Below, piece after piece: positions 18,345 to 27,068 of a stretch of 64,000 bases of DNA; position 1 is the first letter of the stretch, and each line of letters starts with the position of its first letter. Source of the stretch: Caviibacter sp963550915 (GTDB lineage: Bacteria; Fusobacteriota; Fusobacteriia; Fusobacteriales; Leptotrichiaceae); contig CAUVEB010000001.1 of assembly GCA_963550915.1 (NCBI GenBank), forward strand, positions 209,367 through 273,366, read 5' to 3'. Both the position numbers and the translations under genes were made by a program. Below the pieces are notes generated by a model that was not told the origin of the DNA, made no database searches, and worked only from the letters and a program-made list of their open reading frames with translations.

Positions 18345-18374
18345 AGGATTTTAAATTGTTAAAATCCTTTTTTA
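18345..18374 (+). terminator. Rho-independent terminator
   Basis: AGGATTTT at 18345-18352 pairs with AAAATCCT at 18361-18368 around an 8-base loop, and a T run follows. It ends the tig-to-GerMN transcript. Confidence 0.8.
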
Positions 18375-18381
18375 TTTATGG

Positions 18382-18387
18382 TATAAT
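18382..18387 (+). promoter_or_regulatory. -10 element for the yqeK-rnr operon
   Basis: A perfect TATAAT lies about 25 bases before the first ATG of yqeK and just after the preceding terminator. No good -35 box is seen at 17 bases; TTGTTA at 18356 is 20 bases away, so the promoter may be weak or of another spacing. Confidence 0.4.
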
Positions 18388-18412
18388 ATGGCAAAAGTAA
18401 AAAAAGGAAATG

Positions 18413-18988
18413 ATGAATATGTACGATGAATATATAGAAAAATTAAAAAAATATCTTAGTGAAAATAGATTTGAACATAGCATACGTACAATGCAAATGG
18501 CAAAAAAAATATGTGATAGATATATGATAGATGAAAGTGCGGTACTTGCAGCACTTTTACATGATATAGCAAAAGAATTAACACTTGATGAAATGATAAA
18601 AATTGTAGGCGATGACTATAAAGAAGATATGGATAATATGTACACAAAAAATATATTACATGGCTACGCTGGTTCAATAATATGTAAAGACATTTTAAAA
18701 ATAGAAAATGAAAAAGTTTTATCTGCAATTAGATATCACACTACAGGTAAAAAATACATGAATGATATTGAAAAAGTCGTATACATTTCAGATGCAATTG
18801 AACTTGGTAGAGTATATGAGAATGTTGAAAATATAAGGGAAGAGGTCTTTAATAATCTAAATAAAGGTATTTTGTATGAGTTAAATCATAAAATAAAGTA
18901 TTTAATTGAGAGCGACAAAGTAATACACAAAAACTCAATTGAATTTAGAAATAGCCTATTACAGGAGATAGAAAATGAAAAAATTTAG
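18413..18988 (+). CDS. yqeK: YqeK-family HD-domain phosphohydrolase
   Basis: This is an HD-superfamily metal phosphohydrolase; YqeK homologues hydrolyse diadenosine tetraphosphate (Ap4A). Visible metal-binding motifs are FEHSIRTMQMAK, ALLHDIAKEL (the HD pair), ILHGYAGSI and IRYHTTGKKYM, in the order of the YqeK family. Length is about 190 aa. Three ATGs compete (18410, 18413, 18419) behind AAAAAGGA at 18401-18408, so the exact start is uncertain by three codons. It overlaps rnr by 14 bases. Confidence 0.85.
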   Translation: MNMYDEYIEKLKKYLSENRFEHSIRTMQMAKKICDRYMIDESAVLAALLHDIAKELTLDEMIKIVGDDYKEDMDNMYTKNILHGYAGSIICKDILKIENEKVLSAIRYHTTGKKYMNDIEKVVYISDAIELGRVYENVENIREEVFNNLNKGILYELNHKIKYLIESDKVIHKNSIEFRNSLLQEIENEKI

Positions 18989-20789
18989 TGGTATCTTATC
19001 AATGACTAAATCAACATATGGATTTATAATATTTGAAGACCAAAAATATTATGTTGCAGGAATAAATACATTAAATGCACATAATAACGACTTAGTTGAG
19101 TTTGAACTTATAACATATAACGGTAAGCAAGAAGCAAAAATAACTAAAGTTGCAAAAAGAGAAACTGAAGAATTTACAGGTGTTATTACCGTATATGATA
19201 GTTTTGCTTTTGTCAGTATAAAATCTTTTTATGAAGATGTATATATAAAAAAGACGAAGAGATTTCATGCAAAAACTGGTGATTTAGTAAAAATTAAAAT
19301 ATACGATTGGGGAAATAATAACAAAAAGGCAGAGGCAAAAATTGTTAAAATATATGGAAGTAGTGAAATAGCCGATACTATAAATGAAGCAAAAATAGAA
19401 GAAAGCGGTGTAGAAACTGTATTTTCAGATGAATGTATAGCAGAAGTAAATAAAATTAAAAATCCTGATATAGAAAAAGAGTTAAAAAACAGAATTGACT
19501 TAAGAGAAACTAACCACATTACAATAGATGGAGTAGATACAAAGGATATTGATGACTCAATATATCTTGAAAAATTAGAAAAAGGATATAAGCTATATGT
19601 AAGTATTGCAGATGTATCATATTTTGTAAAAAAAGACAGTTTTCTTGATTTAAGTGCAAGAAATCGTGGTAATTCAATATATCTATATAATAAAGTTATA
19701 CCTATGTTACCTAAGCATTTATCTAATGATTTATGCTCTTTAAATGTGGGAGAAGATAAGCTAACATTTACAGTTGAGATTGTATATAACGATAATGGTA
19801 AAGTTATTTCATCTGATTGTTATAAGTCAGTTATTAATAGTAAATATAAGTTTAATTATGATGAAGTAAATGAGATTTTAGAAAGAAAAAGTAAAAATAA
19901 TATTTTATACACTGATATGTTATTTCACATGAATGAGCTTTCAAAAAAACTGGAAAGCGAAAGAAATAGAAGAGGTGCAATTGATTTTGATATACCTGAA
20001 ATTAAACTTAATATGATTGGAAATAGTGTTGAAAGTATAGAACTTAGAAATAGGTATGACGCTGAAAAACTTATTGAGAGTTTTATGATAGCAGCAAATG
20101 AGGAAATAGCAAATAGACTAATGTGGGAAGAAATTCCTACTGTGTATAGAATACACGAAGCTCCTGATATGTTTACTATAAATGAACTTAATATGGAACT
20201 TACAAAACTAGGGTATCCTATTATTAAACCTGAACATATTACATCGTCAAAATTTCAAAAATTAATTGATAAAACTAGAAATTTAAATATATCGTATTTA
20301 GTTCATAAAATGGTATTAAAAGCTATGCAAAAAGCTGTATACAGCCCTATAAACAAGGGACATTTCGGACTAGCTTCAATGTATTATTTACATTTTACTT
20401 CACCAATTAGAAGATATTCAGACTTGGTTGTTCATAGAATTTTAGACATATCACTTAATAGATATATGGATAAAAAGGAGAAAGTAAGACTATTTAAAGA
20501 ATTAAAGCAAATATGTCTACACATTACAAATACTGAAAAAATAGCACAAAACTTAGAAATGGATACTAAAAATACTAAAATATGTGAATATATGACTAGA
20601 TATTTAGGAGATACATTTAAAGCAATAGTTTCAGGTATGAATTCAAGTAAAGTATTTGTAAGACTAAGTAATTATGCGGAAGCTACATTAATAACAAAGA
20701 ATAAAGAATATATAATTGGAACTGAAATTGAGGTGTTAGTTATAAGCATTGATATTTATAACAGTGAAATAATAGTAAAGGAAATATAA
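18975..20789 (+). CDS. rnr: Ribonuclease R (RNB family)
   Basis: This is a 3'-5' exoribonuclease that degrades structured RNA and works in trans-translation with SmpB. Cold-shock-like domains lie in the first 150 residues. The RNB catalytic core has GVDTKDIDDSIYL near residue 187 (the metal-binding Asps), SIADVSYFV and HFTSPIRRYSDLVVHR. An S1 domain makes up roughly the last 70 residues. At 604 aa it is shorter than most RNase R (700-800), lacking an N-terminal helical domain and a Lys-rich tail. smpB follows after four bases, the classic rnr-smpB pairing, which favours RNase R over RNase II. Confidence 0.93.
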   Translation: MKKFSGILSMTKSTYGFIIFEDQKYYVAGINTLNAHNNDLVEFELITYNGKQEAKITKVAKRETEEFTGVITVYDSFAFVSIKSFYEDVYIKKTKRFHAKTGDLVKIKIYDWGNNNKKAEAKIVKIYGSSEIADTINEAKIEESGVETVFSDECIAEVNKIKNPDIEKELKNRIDLRETNHITIDGVDTKDIDDSIYLEKLEKGYKLYVSIADVSYFVKKDSFLDLSARNRGNSIYLYNKVIPMLPKHLSNDLCSLNVGEDKLTFTVEIVYNDNGKVISSDCYKSVINSKYKFNYDEVNEILERKSKNNILYTDMLFHMNELSKKLESERNRRGAIDFDIPEIKLNMIGNSVESIELRNRYDAEKLIESFMIAANEEIANRLMWEEIPTVYRIHEAPDMFTINELNMELTKLGYPIIKPEHITSSKFQKLIDKTRNLNISYLVHKMVLKAMQKAVYSPINKGHFGLASMYYLHFTSPIRRYSDLVVHRILDISLNRYMDKKEKVRLFKELKQICLHITNTEKIAQNLEMDTKNTKICEYMTRYLGDTFKAIVSGMNSSKVFVRLSNYAEATLITKNKEYIIGTEIEVLVISIDIYNSEIIVKEI

Positions 20790-20793
20790 ATAT

Positions 20794-21231
20794 ATGGTAT
20801 ATGCAAGAAATAAAAAAGCAAGTTTTGACTATTTTTTAGAAACTAGATATGAAGCTGGTATAGAGCTTGTAGGAACTGAGGTCAAATCAATAAAGCTTGG
20901 AAAAGTGAGTATTAAAGAATCATTTGTAAGAATAATAAAAAATGAGGTATTTATACTTAATATGAACGTTACAGGATATGAGTATGGGAATATACATAAT
21001 ATTGATGAAAAAAGAGCTAGAAAACTGCTTTTAAACAAAAAAGAGATTGAAAAACTAAAAGAAAAGACTAGTATTAAAGGATATACTATAGTACCAGTAT
21101 CAATTTATTCAAAAAATAGACTTGTAAAAGTTGAAATTGCTCTTGCTAAGGGTAAAAAGAATTATGATAAAAGAGAGAGCTTAAAAGAGAAAACTATCAA
21201 AAGAGAAATTGAAAGAGAACATAGAAATTAA
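20794..21231 (+). CDS. smpB: SsrA-binding protein SmpB
   Basis: SmpB binds tmRNA and is essential for rescuing stalled ribosomes. Family motifs are RNKKASFDYFL, YEAGIELVGTEVKSIK and the basic C-terminal tail KGKKNYDKRESLKEK. At 145 aa it is normal. No tmRNA gene was recognised next to it. The 54 bases to prfA contain TATACT (21245-21250) but no matching -35 box. Confidence 0.96.
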   Translation: MVYARNKKASFDYFLETRYEAGIELVGTEVKSIKLGKVSIKESFVRIIKNEVFILNMNVTGYEYGNIHNIDEKRARKLLLNKKEIEKLKEKTSIKGYTIVPVSIYSKNRLVKVEIALAKGKKNYDKRESLKEKTIKREIEREHRN

Positions 21232-21285
21232 GCTGTATTTATGATATACTTTTAATAAAGTAAATAATAAGGAGACCATCAAAAA

Positions 21286-22365
21286 ATGTTTACAAAGTTA
21301 GATGAAGTAGTAAAAAAACATGAAGAACTTACAAAATTATTAATGGACTCAGCTGTTATAGCAGATCCAAAAAAATTAATGGAATATAATAAGGCACTAA
21401 ACAGTATAGACGAAATAGTTGAAAAATACACTGAATACAAGAACAAGAAAAGTGAATTAGATAATCTTAAAAATGACATAAAAAATGAAAAAGATTTAGA
21501 AATGAAAGAAATAATGCAAGAAGAAATTGCAGAACTAGAAAGTAGTATACCAGAACTTGAAGATCACTTAAAAATACTACTTTTACCTAAAGATCCGAAT
21601 GATGAAAAAAACGTAATAGTTGAAATACGTGCTGCAGCTGGTGGAGATGAAGCAGCTTTATTTGCATCAGACATATTTAGAATGTTTACAAGATATGCAG
21701 AACGTTCAAAGTGGAAAGTAGAAATCCTAGATAAGAGTGAAATAGGTGTAGGTGGAATAAAAGAAATTACATTCTTAATAAAAGGAAATGGTGCATTTTC
21801 AAGACTTAAGTTTGAAAGTGGAGTACATAGAGTACAAAGAGTTCCAGAAACTGAATCGTCTGGAAGAATACATACATCTACTATAACTGTCGCAGTTTTA
21901 CCTGAGGTAGACGATATTGAACAAGTTCAAATAAGTCCTAGTGATTTAATAATAGATACATATAGATCATCTGGAGCAGGAGGGCAACATGTAAATACAA
22001 CAGACTCAGCTGTACGTATTACACATAAACCAACTGGTATAGTTGTAACCTCACAAGACGGAAGATCACAAATAAAAAATAAAGAAGCTGCCATGAAGGT
22101 TCTAGCATCAAAACTATATGAAATGGAATCAGAAGCACAAAGAAAAGAAATAGAATCTCAAAGAAGATCTCAAGTTGGTATGGGTGATAGATCAGAAAAA
22201 ATAAGAACATATAATTTCCCACAAGGACGTATAACTGATCACAGAATAAAATTAACTCTTCATAGACTTGAGTCATATTTAGATGGAGATCTTGATGAAA
22301 TGATAGATGCACTTATCGCATATAATCAAGCTGAATTACTAAAAACAGTAGGGGAACAAAATTAA
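21286..22365 (+). CDS. prfA: Peptide chain release factor 1
   Basis: RF1 recognises UAA and UAG and triggers peptide release. The GGQ catalytic loop (SSGAGGQHVNTTDSAVRITH) lies near residue 232, and RVPETESSGRIHTSTITVAV lies in the recognition domain. At 359 aa it is the standard RF1 length. The next gene, prmC, methylates the GGQ glutamine and starts at the last base of the stop codon, which supports assignment as RF1 in the usual prfA-prmC pair. Confidence 0.95.
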   Translation: MFTKLDEVVKKHEELTKLLMDSAVIADPKKLMEYNKALNSIDEIVEKYTEYKNKKSELDNLKNDIKNEKDLEMKEIMQEEIAELESSIPELEDHLKILLLPKDPNDEKNVIVEIRAAAGGDEAALFASDIFRMFTRYAERSKWKVEILDKSEIGVGGIKEITFLIKGNGAFSRLKFESGVHRVQRVPETESSGRIHTSTITVAVLPEVDDIEQVQISPSDLIIDTYRSSGAGGQHVNTTDSAVRITHKPTGIVVTSQDGRSQIKNKEAAMKVLASKLYEMESEAQRKEIESQRRSQVGMGDRSEKIRTYNFPQGRITDHRIKLTLHRLESYLDGDLDEMIDALIAYNQAELLKTVGEQN

Positions 22366-23426
22366 TGTCAACATTAATTGAACTATTAAAAAAGACAACA
22401 GAATATTTTGAAAAAAAATCATATGAAAATCCTAGAGTAAGTGCTGAAAAACTTTTTTCAAAGGCACTTAATATGGATAGAATAATGTTATATGCAAATT
22501 TTGATGTTAAGCTTACAAAAGAGCAAATAGATAGCATCAAAAGTCAATTAGATACTAAAGAAGATGAAAATAAAGACACATTGAAGTATTTATTAGACAG
22601 TTCAATTGAATATCTTGTAAAACATAATATAAATGAATCAAGACTAATAGCTGAACTTATCTTCTCAAAGGTTTTAAAAATTAGTCATATGACCTTATTT
22701 ATGAAATATGATATGAAAATTAATAATGAAGATAAAAATAAGATAAGAGAATATCTAATTAGAATTGCAATAGATAAAATACCATATCAATATGTATTTA
22801 ATGAACAAAATTTTTATGGTAGAAATTTTTATGTAGACAAAAGTGTATTAATACCAAGATATGATACTGAAATATTAGTTGAGAAAGTTTTAAATATTGC
22901 AAAAACTGATGACATTATACTTGATATAGGTACAGGTTCAGGAGCAATAGCACTTACACTTGCACTTGAGTTGCCAAATTCAAAAGTATTAGGTGTAGAT
23001 ATATCTGAAAACGCAGTTGAAATTGCTAAGAAAAATAAGCAAATTTTAAATGTAAAAAATACTAAAATAATAAAGTCTGACTTATTTTCAAATATAACAT
23101 ATGATAAATTTGATATTATTGTATCCAACCCACCATATATTTCAAATGATGAAATTGAATATATTAGTGCTGATACAATACTTCATGAACCGCTAGAGGC
23201 ATTATTTGCAAATAATAAAGGACTATATTTTTACTATGAAATTGCAAGAAATGCAAAAAACTTTTTAAAAGACGGAGGATATCTTGCATTTGAGATAGGT
23301 TTTAAACAAAAAAATGCAGTAAATGAAATATTAAAAAATTTTTCATATGTAGATATTACAAATTATAAAGATTTAAATGGCAATGATAGAGTTGTTATTG
23401 CAAAGGTGAGAAATGAATATAAATGA
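22365..23426 (+). CDS. prmC: Release factor glutamine methyltransferase PrmC, with duplicated N-terminal domain
   Basis: PrmC N5-methylates the glutamine in the GGQ loop of release factors. The C-terminal methyltransferase has ILDIGTGSGAIALTLA for SAM binding and SNPPYIS near residue 256. PrmC is usually about 280 aa; this one is 353. The extra length comes from two similar N-terminal helical segments, residues about 5-62 and 68-128, sharing the pattern LL..(S/T)..EY, R..AE.(L/I)FSK.L and LT/IN...I. It overlaps queA by 14 bases. Confidence 0.93.
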   Translation: MSTLIELLKKTTEYFEKKSYENPRVSAEKLFSKALNMDRIMLYANFDVKLTKEQIDSIKSQLDTKEDENKDTLKYLLDSSIEYLVKHNINESRLIAELIFSKVLKISHMTLFMKYDMKINNEDKNKIREYLIRIAIDKIPYQYVFNEQNFYGRNFYVDKSVLIPRYDTEILVEKVLNIAKTDDIILDIGTGSGAIALTLALELPNSKVLGVDISENAVEIAKKNKQILNVKNTKIIKSDLFSNITYDKFDIIVSNPPYISNDEIEYISADTILHEPLEALFANNKGLYFYYEIARNAKNFLKDGGYLAFEIGFKQKNAVNEILKNFSYVDITNYKDLNGNDRVVIAKVRNEYK

Positions 23427-24441
23427 TTTTGACTTTGAATTACCAGAAAATTTAATAGCACAACATGCTGTTAATCCTAGGGATCATTCAAAGCTATTAG
23501 CAGTAAATAAGAAAAATGGGAATATAGAGCATAAACATTTCTATGATATAATTGATTTTCTAAAAGAAGATGATGTATTAGTAATAAATAGAACAAAGGT
23601 TATACCTGCTAGACTGTTTGGTCAAAAAGAAAATGGTGTTGTAATAGAATGCCTATTACTTAAAAGAATAGATTTAAAAACGTGGGAAGTACTACTGAAA
23701 CCAGCTAAAAGACTAAAAGTTGGAGATACTGCTGTTGTTCTAGAAAATAGACTAAGTTTTTGTGTTAAAGAAATTAAAGAAGACGGGAATAGAATAGTTG
23801 AATTTAATTATGAAGGAACTTTTGAAGAAATATTAGATGAGATAGGTGAAATGCCACTACCACCATATATACATGAAAAGCTAGAAGACAAAAATAGGTA
23901 TCAAACTGTATATGCAAAAGAGGGTGAATCAGTTGCTGCACCAACTGCAGGACTTCATTTTACAAACGAACTTATTGAAAAGATAAAGAAAAAAGGTGTA
24001 ACTATAGTTGAAGTATTTTTAACTGTTGGTCTTGGTACATTTAGACCTGTTAAAGCTGAAAATATTGAAGATCACATAATGCATAGCGAAGAATATACAA
24101 TACCAAAAGAAACAGCAGATATCATCAATAGTGCAAAAGAGCAAAATAGAAGAATAGTAGCAGTTGGTACAACTTCAATTAGAGCACTAGAATCATCAGT
24201 TGAAAATGGTAAATTAGTTGCTAGAAAAAGTAGCACCAATATCTTCATATATGGAGACTATAATTTTAAAATTGTTGATGCAGTTATTACTAATTTTCAT
24301 TTACCTAAATCAACTCTTGTAATGTTAGTTTCTTCGTTTATGGGAAAAGACAATTTATTTAATGCATATAAGGTTGCAGTTGAAAATCAATATAGATTTT
24401 TTAGTTTTGGAGACTCAATGTATATAGGAGATAATGTATGA
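23413..24441 (+). CDS. queA: S-adenosylmethionine:tRNA ribosyltransferase-isomerase QueA
   Basis: QueA makes epoxyqueuosine from preQ1-modified tRNA, using SAM as ribosyl donor. Family motifs are INDFDFELPENLIAQHA at the N-terminus, RTKVIPARLFG, AAPTAGLHFT and TNFHLPKSTLVMLVSSF. At 342 aa it is full length. It starts inside the end of prmC, with AAAGGTGAG before the ATG, and its stop overlaps rsmD by four bases. No other queuosine gene is in the window. Confidence 0.96.
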   Translation: MNINDFDFELPENLIAQHAVNPRDHSKLLAVNKKNGNIEHKHFYDIIDFLKEDDVLVINRTKVIPARLFGQKENGVVIECLLLKRIDLKTWEVLLKPAKRLKVGDTAVVLENRLSFCVKEIKEDGNRIVEFNYEGTFEEILDEIGEMPLPPYIHEKLEDKNRYQTVYAKEGESVAAPTAGLHFTNELIEKIKKKGVTIVEVFLTVGLGTFRPVKAENIEDHIMHSEEYTIPKETADIINSAKEQNRRIVAVGTTSIRALESSVENGKLVARKSSTNIFIYGDYNFKIVDAVITNFHLPKSTLVMLVSSFMGKDNLFNAYKVAVENQYRFFSFGDSMYIGDNV

Positions 24442-24992
24442 GAATAACATCAGGATATTTAAAAAATAGAGTTATACTATCAAGAGAAGGTAAGGATACA
24501 AGACCTACACTTGAACGTATAAAAGAAGCAATTTTTAGCATTATTTTTGATAAAATAGAAAATGCAAAATTCCTTGACCTTTATTCTGGAACTGGTAATA
24601 TGGCTTTTGAAGCACTCTCAAGAGGTGCAAGCAAAGCTATTATGATAGAAAAAGATGTTGATGCACTAAAAGTCATAATAGATAATGTTAATAGACTTGG
24701 TGTAGACAAGCAATGTAGAGCATATAAAAATGATGTTTTAAGAGCAATTGAGATTTTATTTAATAAAAAAGAAAAGTTTAACATAATATTTATGGATCCA
24801 CCATATAAGGAAAACCTTGTTATGCAAACACTTGAGAAATTATCAAAATTTGATATTTTAGATGATGAAGGCATAATAATATGTGAACATGGTAAATATG
24901 AAAAACTTGATAATGAGCTTTTTAACTTTATAAAATATGATGAAAGAGAATATAATACTAAAATTGTATCTTTTTTTATGAAGAAGGGATAA
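24438..24992 (+). CDS. rsmD: 16S rRNA (guanine(966)-N(2))-methyltransferase RsmD
   Basis: This SAM-dependent enzyme methylates G966 of 16S rRNA during assembly. It starts with MRITSGYLKNR and RPTLERIKEAIFSI, has the SAM loop FLDLYSGTGNMAFEALSRGA and the catalytic motif MDPPYKE near residue 119. At 184 aa it is normal. The ATG overlaps the queA stop, so it is probably coupled. Confidence 0.93.
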   Translation: MRITSGYLKNRVILSREGKDTRPTLERIKEAIFSIIFDKIENAKFLDLYSGTGNMAFEALSRGASKAIMIEKDVDALKVIIDNVNRLGVDKQCRAYKNDVLRAIEILFNKKEKFNIIFMDPPYKENLVMQTLEKLSKFDILDDEGIIICEHGKYEKLDNELFNFIKYDEREYNTKIVSFFMKKG

Positions 24993-24994
24993 TT

Positions 24995-25210
24995 ATGGCA
25001 AAAAAGGAAAGTTTTGAATCAAAATTAGCTAAGATTGATGAAAATATGAAAAAATTAGAACAAAATGAAACTAGTTTAGATGAATCAATAGAAATTTATG
25101 AAAAAACACAAAAACTTTTAAAAGAAGTTGAGCTTATGTTAGAAGAAGCTGACGGAAAAGTAAGACAAGTTATTGAAAAAGCAAATAAAATAGAAATTAC
25201 TGATTTTTAG
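24995..25210 (+). CDS. xseB: Exodeoxyribonuclease VII small subunit
   Basis: XseB is the small helical subunit of exonuclease VII. The 71-aa protein has the family pattern SFESKLAKIDENMKKLEQNE followed by SLDESIEIYEKTQKLLKEVE. It sits two bases after rsmD and just before ispA, the common xseB-ispA order. The large subunit xseA is not in the window. Confidence 0.9.
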   Translation: MAKKESFESKLAKIDENMKKLEQNETSLDESIEIYEKTQKLLKEVELMLEEADGKVRQVIEKANKIEITDF

Positions 25211-25220
25211 AGTGTTTAAT

Positions 25221-26048
25221 ATGAAAGAATATATTGAAAAAGCTCTAGCAGACAGATTAGAGCAGTTTAATACAAATACTACACTATTTGAAGCGATGAA
25301 ATACGCAGTTTTAAATGGTGGCAAGAGAATTAGACCTATGTTTAGCTTACATATTGCTGATATATTTAAAGTAACATATGAAAAGATAATAGATATAGCA
25401 GTAGCAATTGAATTTATACATTGTTATTCTTTAGTACATGATGATTTACCAGGTATGGATAATGATATGTATAGACGTGGTAAGCTTACAACACATGCAA
25501 AATATGGTCATAGTATGGGTATATTAGTTGGTGATGCCTTATTAACTGAATCATTTTCAGTGATTGCAAAATCAAATTTAAAGCATAAAGCTAAGATAAT
25601 TGAGAGACTTTGTTATTATGCCGGTGTAAACGGAATGATAAAGGGTCAAGAACTTGATATACAATACGAAAATACAGATATAAGTCTTGAAACATTAAAA
25701 GAGATACATAAGAATAAAACAGCAGCTCTTTTAGTTGCAAGTGTTGAATTAGTTCTTATTGAACTTGAAATTGACAATAATACTAGTCAAGAACTAATTA
25801 ATATGATGTATGACCTAGGAGTAGCGTATCAAATACAAGATGATATATTAGATGTATATGGAGATTTTAAAGATACTGGTAAAAATTCAAGTGATATTGA
25901 GAATAATAAATCGACATATGTAAGTTTACTTGGAATAGAAAAAGCAAAGAATATATTATCGGACACATTTTGTAGAGTAAAAAAAGTTTCAAGTAAATAT
26001 GAAAAACTTGATAATTTTATAGAAAGCATAATAAAAAGAAGAGGATAG
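25221..26048 (+). CDS. ispA: Polyprenyl (farnesyl/geranylgeranyl) diphosphate synthase
   Basis: This enzyme condenses isopentenyl diphosphate with allylic diphosphates to make isoprenoid precursors. The two Asp-rich motifs are DDLPGMDND near residue 74 and DDILDVYGD near 206. GGKRIRPM, VGDALLTESF and KTAALLVAS are also present. The residues before the first Asp-rich motif suggest a short-chain product, but farnesyl versus geranylgeranyl cannot be settled by eye. I choose ATG 25221, with GAGTG at 25210-25214 as the ribosome site, over GTG 25212. Length is 275 aa. Confidence 0.92.
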   Translation: MKEYIEKALADRLEQFNTNTTLFEAMKYAVLNGGKRIRPMFSLHIADIFKVTYEKIIDIAVAIEFIHCYSLVHDDLPGMDNDMYRRGKLTTHAKYGHSMGILVGDALLTESFSVIAKSNLKHKAKIIERLCYYAGVNGMIKGQELDIQYENTDISLETLKEIHKNKTAALLVASVELVLIELEIDNNTSQELINMMYDLGVAYQIQDDILDVYGDFKDTGKNSSDIENNKSTYVSLLGIEKAKNILSDTFCRVKKVSSKYEKLDNFIESIIKRRG

Positions 26049-26049
26049 T

Positions 26050-26757
26050 ATGAAATATATTAAATTTGATATATTAGATAAATACGGTTATACTGCAATT
26101 CATACAACAAAAAATGCAGGTAATATGAGAGATATAAATAATAGACAAAACTTACTAAAAGAGCTGAATATATCCAATTACAAGATTGCAAATGCCATAC
26201 AAACTCATAGCAACAATATTTTATGTGTTAAAGAAGATACTAATTTAGATAATCTTGAAAATATAGATGGCTTTATATCAAATATCGATAATCTCGCTAT
26301 TATAACATACTATGCTGATTGCCTTCCAATATTTCTAGTTGATAAGAATAATAAGGCTTATGGATTAATACATAGTGGCTGGCGTGGTAGTAGTAATAAA
26401 ATAATATATGATGCAATTGATGTAATGATAAATGAGTACAAATGCAATATTGATGATATTATTATAGTATTAGGGGTAGGAATAAGTGCTAAAAACTATG
26501 AAATAAAGCAAGATACTATAGACACGCTTAATAAAAAACTAGATTTTAATAATATGATATTGTATAATGAGAATAAGTCATATTTAGACAATAGCTTATT
26601 AAACAAGATGCTTGCTATAAAAAAAGGAATAAAAGAAGAGAATATATATATGAATAATTATTGTACTTTTGACGATAATTTCTATTCATATAGAAGAGAT
26701 AAGACAGATAGTAGAAATGCTGCAATTATTTTTAGAAGAGGTAAACATGAGAAATAA
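26050..26757 (+). CDS. pgeF: Multicopper-oxidase-fold purine nucleoside phosphorylase (YfiH/YlmD, PgeF family)
   Basis: This family was first called laccase-domain protein. Members act as zinc-dependent purine nucleoside phosphorylases or correct peptidoglycan editing errors. Signature residues are YYADCLPIFLVD, GLIHSGWRGS and NYCTFDDNFYSYRRD, giving the Cys and two His metal ligands. At 235 aa it is normal length. It closes the prfA-ispA run, and its last codons overlap the start of the next small ORF by 11 bases. Confidence 0.9.
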   Translation: MKYIKFDILDKYGYTAIHTTKNAGNMRDINNRQNLLKELNISNYKIANAIQTHSNNILCVKEDTNLDNLENIDGFISNIDNLAIITYYADCLPIFLVDKNNKAYGLIHSGWRGSSNKIIYDAIDVMINEYKCNIDDIIIVLGVGISAKNYEIKQDTIDTLNKKLDFNNMILYNENKSYLDNSLLNKMLAIKKGIKEENIYMNNYCTFDDNFYSYRRDKTDSRNAAIIFRRGKHEK

Positions 26758-27025
26758 AAAATTTGCGTTAGTTACTGCCTTTTTAGTATTTTTAATGGCA
26801 TGTAGTAATACAAATTATGTAGTAAATATAAATAATTATAATTTTATTTATTTATCATTTTATGATGAGGATATAAGACAAGTTTCTAAAAAAGAACTTA
26901 AACCCAAAACACTTCATTTTTATTTTAAATTCTTAAAATATGTGAAGTGGGTTTTTGCGTTATCATATAAATATATAAATAAATTAAATTATAACTATAT
27001 TAACGATCTAAGATGCTTGCAATAA
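26747..27025 (+). CDS. Short lipoprotein-like leader ORF upstream of secA
   Basis: This is a 92-aa ORF with a clear ribosome site (AGAGGT) inside the end of pgeF. The first 20 residues (MRNKKFALVTAFLVFLMACS) form a lipoprotein signal with a lipobox ending in Cys19. The mature part is Tyr/Asn/Lys-rich and matches no family I know. An inverted repeat lies within its coding sequence at 26901-26951 and is followed by TTTTT. It ends 43 bases before secA. It may be a small lipoprotein, a truncated remnant, or a secretion-monitoring leader peptide. Confidence 0.55.
   Translation: MRNKKFALVTAFLVFLMACSNTNYVVNINNYNFIYLSFYDEDIRQVSKKELKPKTLHFYFKFLKYVKWVFALSYKYINKLNYNYINDLRCLQ
26901..26956 (+). repeat. 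Inverted repeat / terminator-like hairpin inside the secA leader ORF
   Basis: CACTTCA at 26910-26916 pairs with TGAAGTG at 26943-26949, and flanking AACC with GGTT continues the stem across a bulged AAAA. The inner ATTTTAA and TTAAAAT can pair too. Five T residues follow at 26952-26956. It may be an intrinsic terminator of the upstream operon, an attenuator of secA, or a small palindromic insertion. Confidence 0.5.
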
Positions 27026-27068
27026 AATTAGTATTTAACGCACAAAAATTAAAATTTAGGGAGATAAA

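Noticed and set aside
21232..21285. tmRNA (ssrA) gene next to smpB
   Set aside because: Only 54 bases separate smpB from prfA, too short for tmRNA, and no tRNA-like end was seen.
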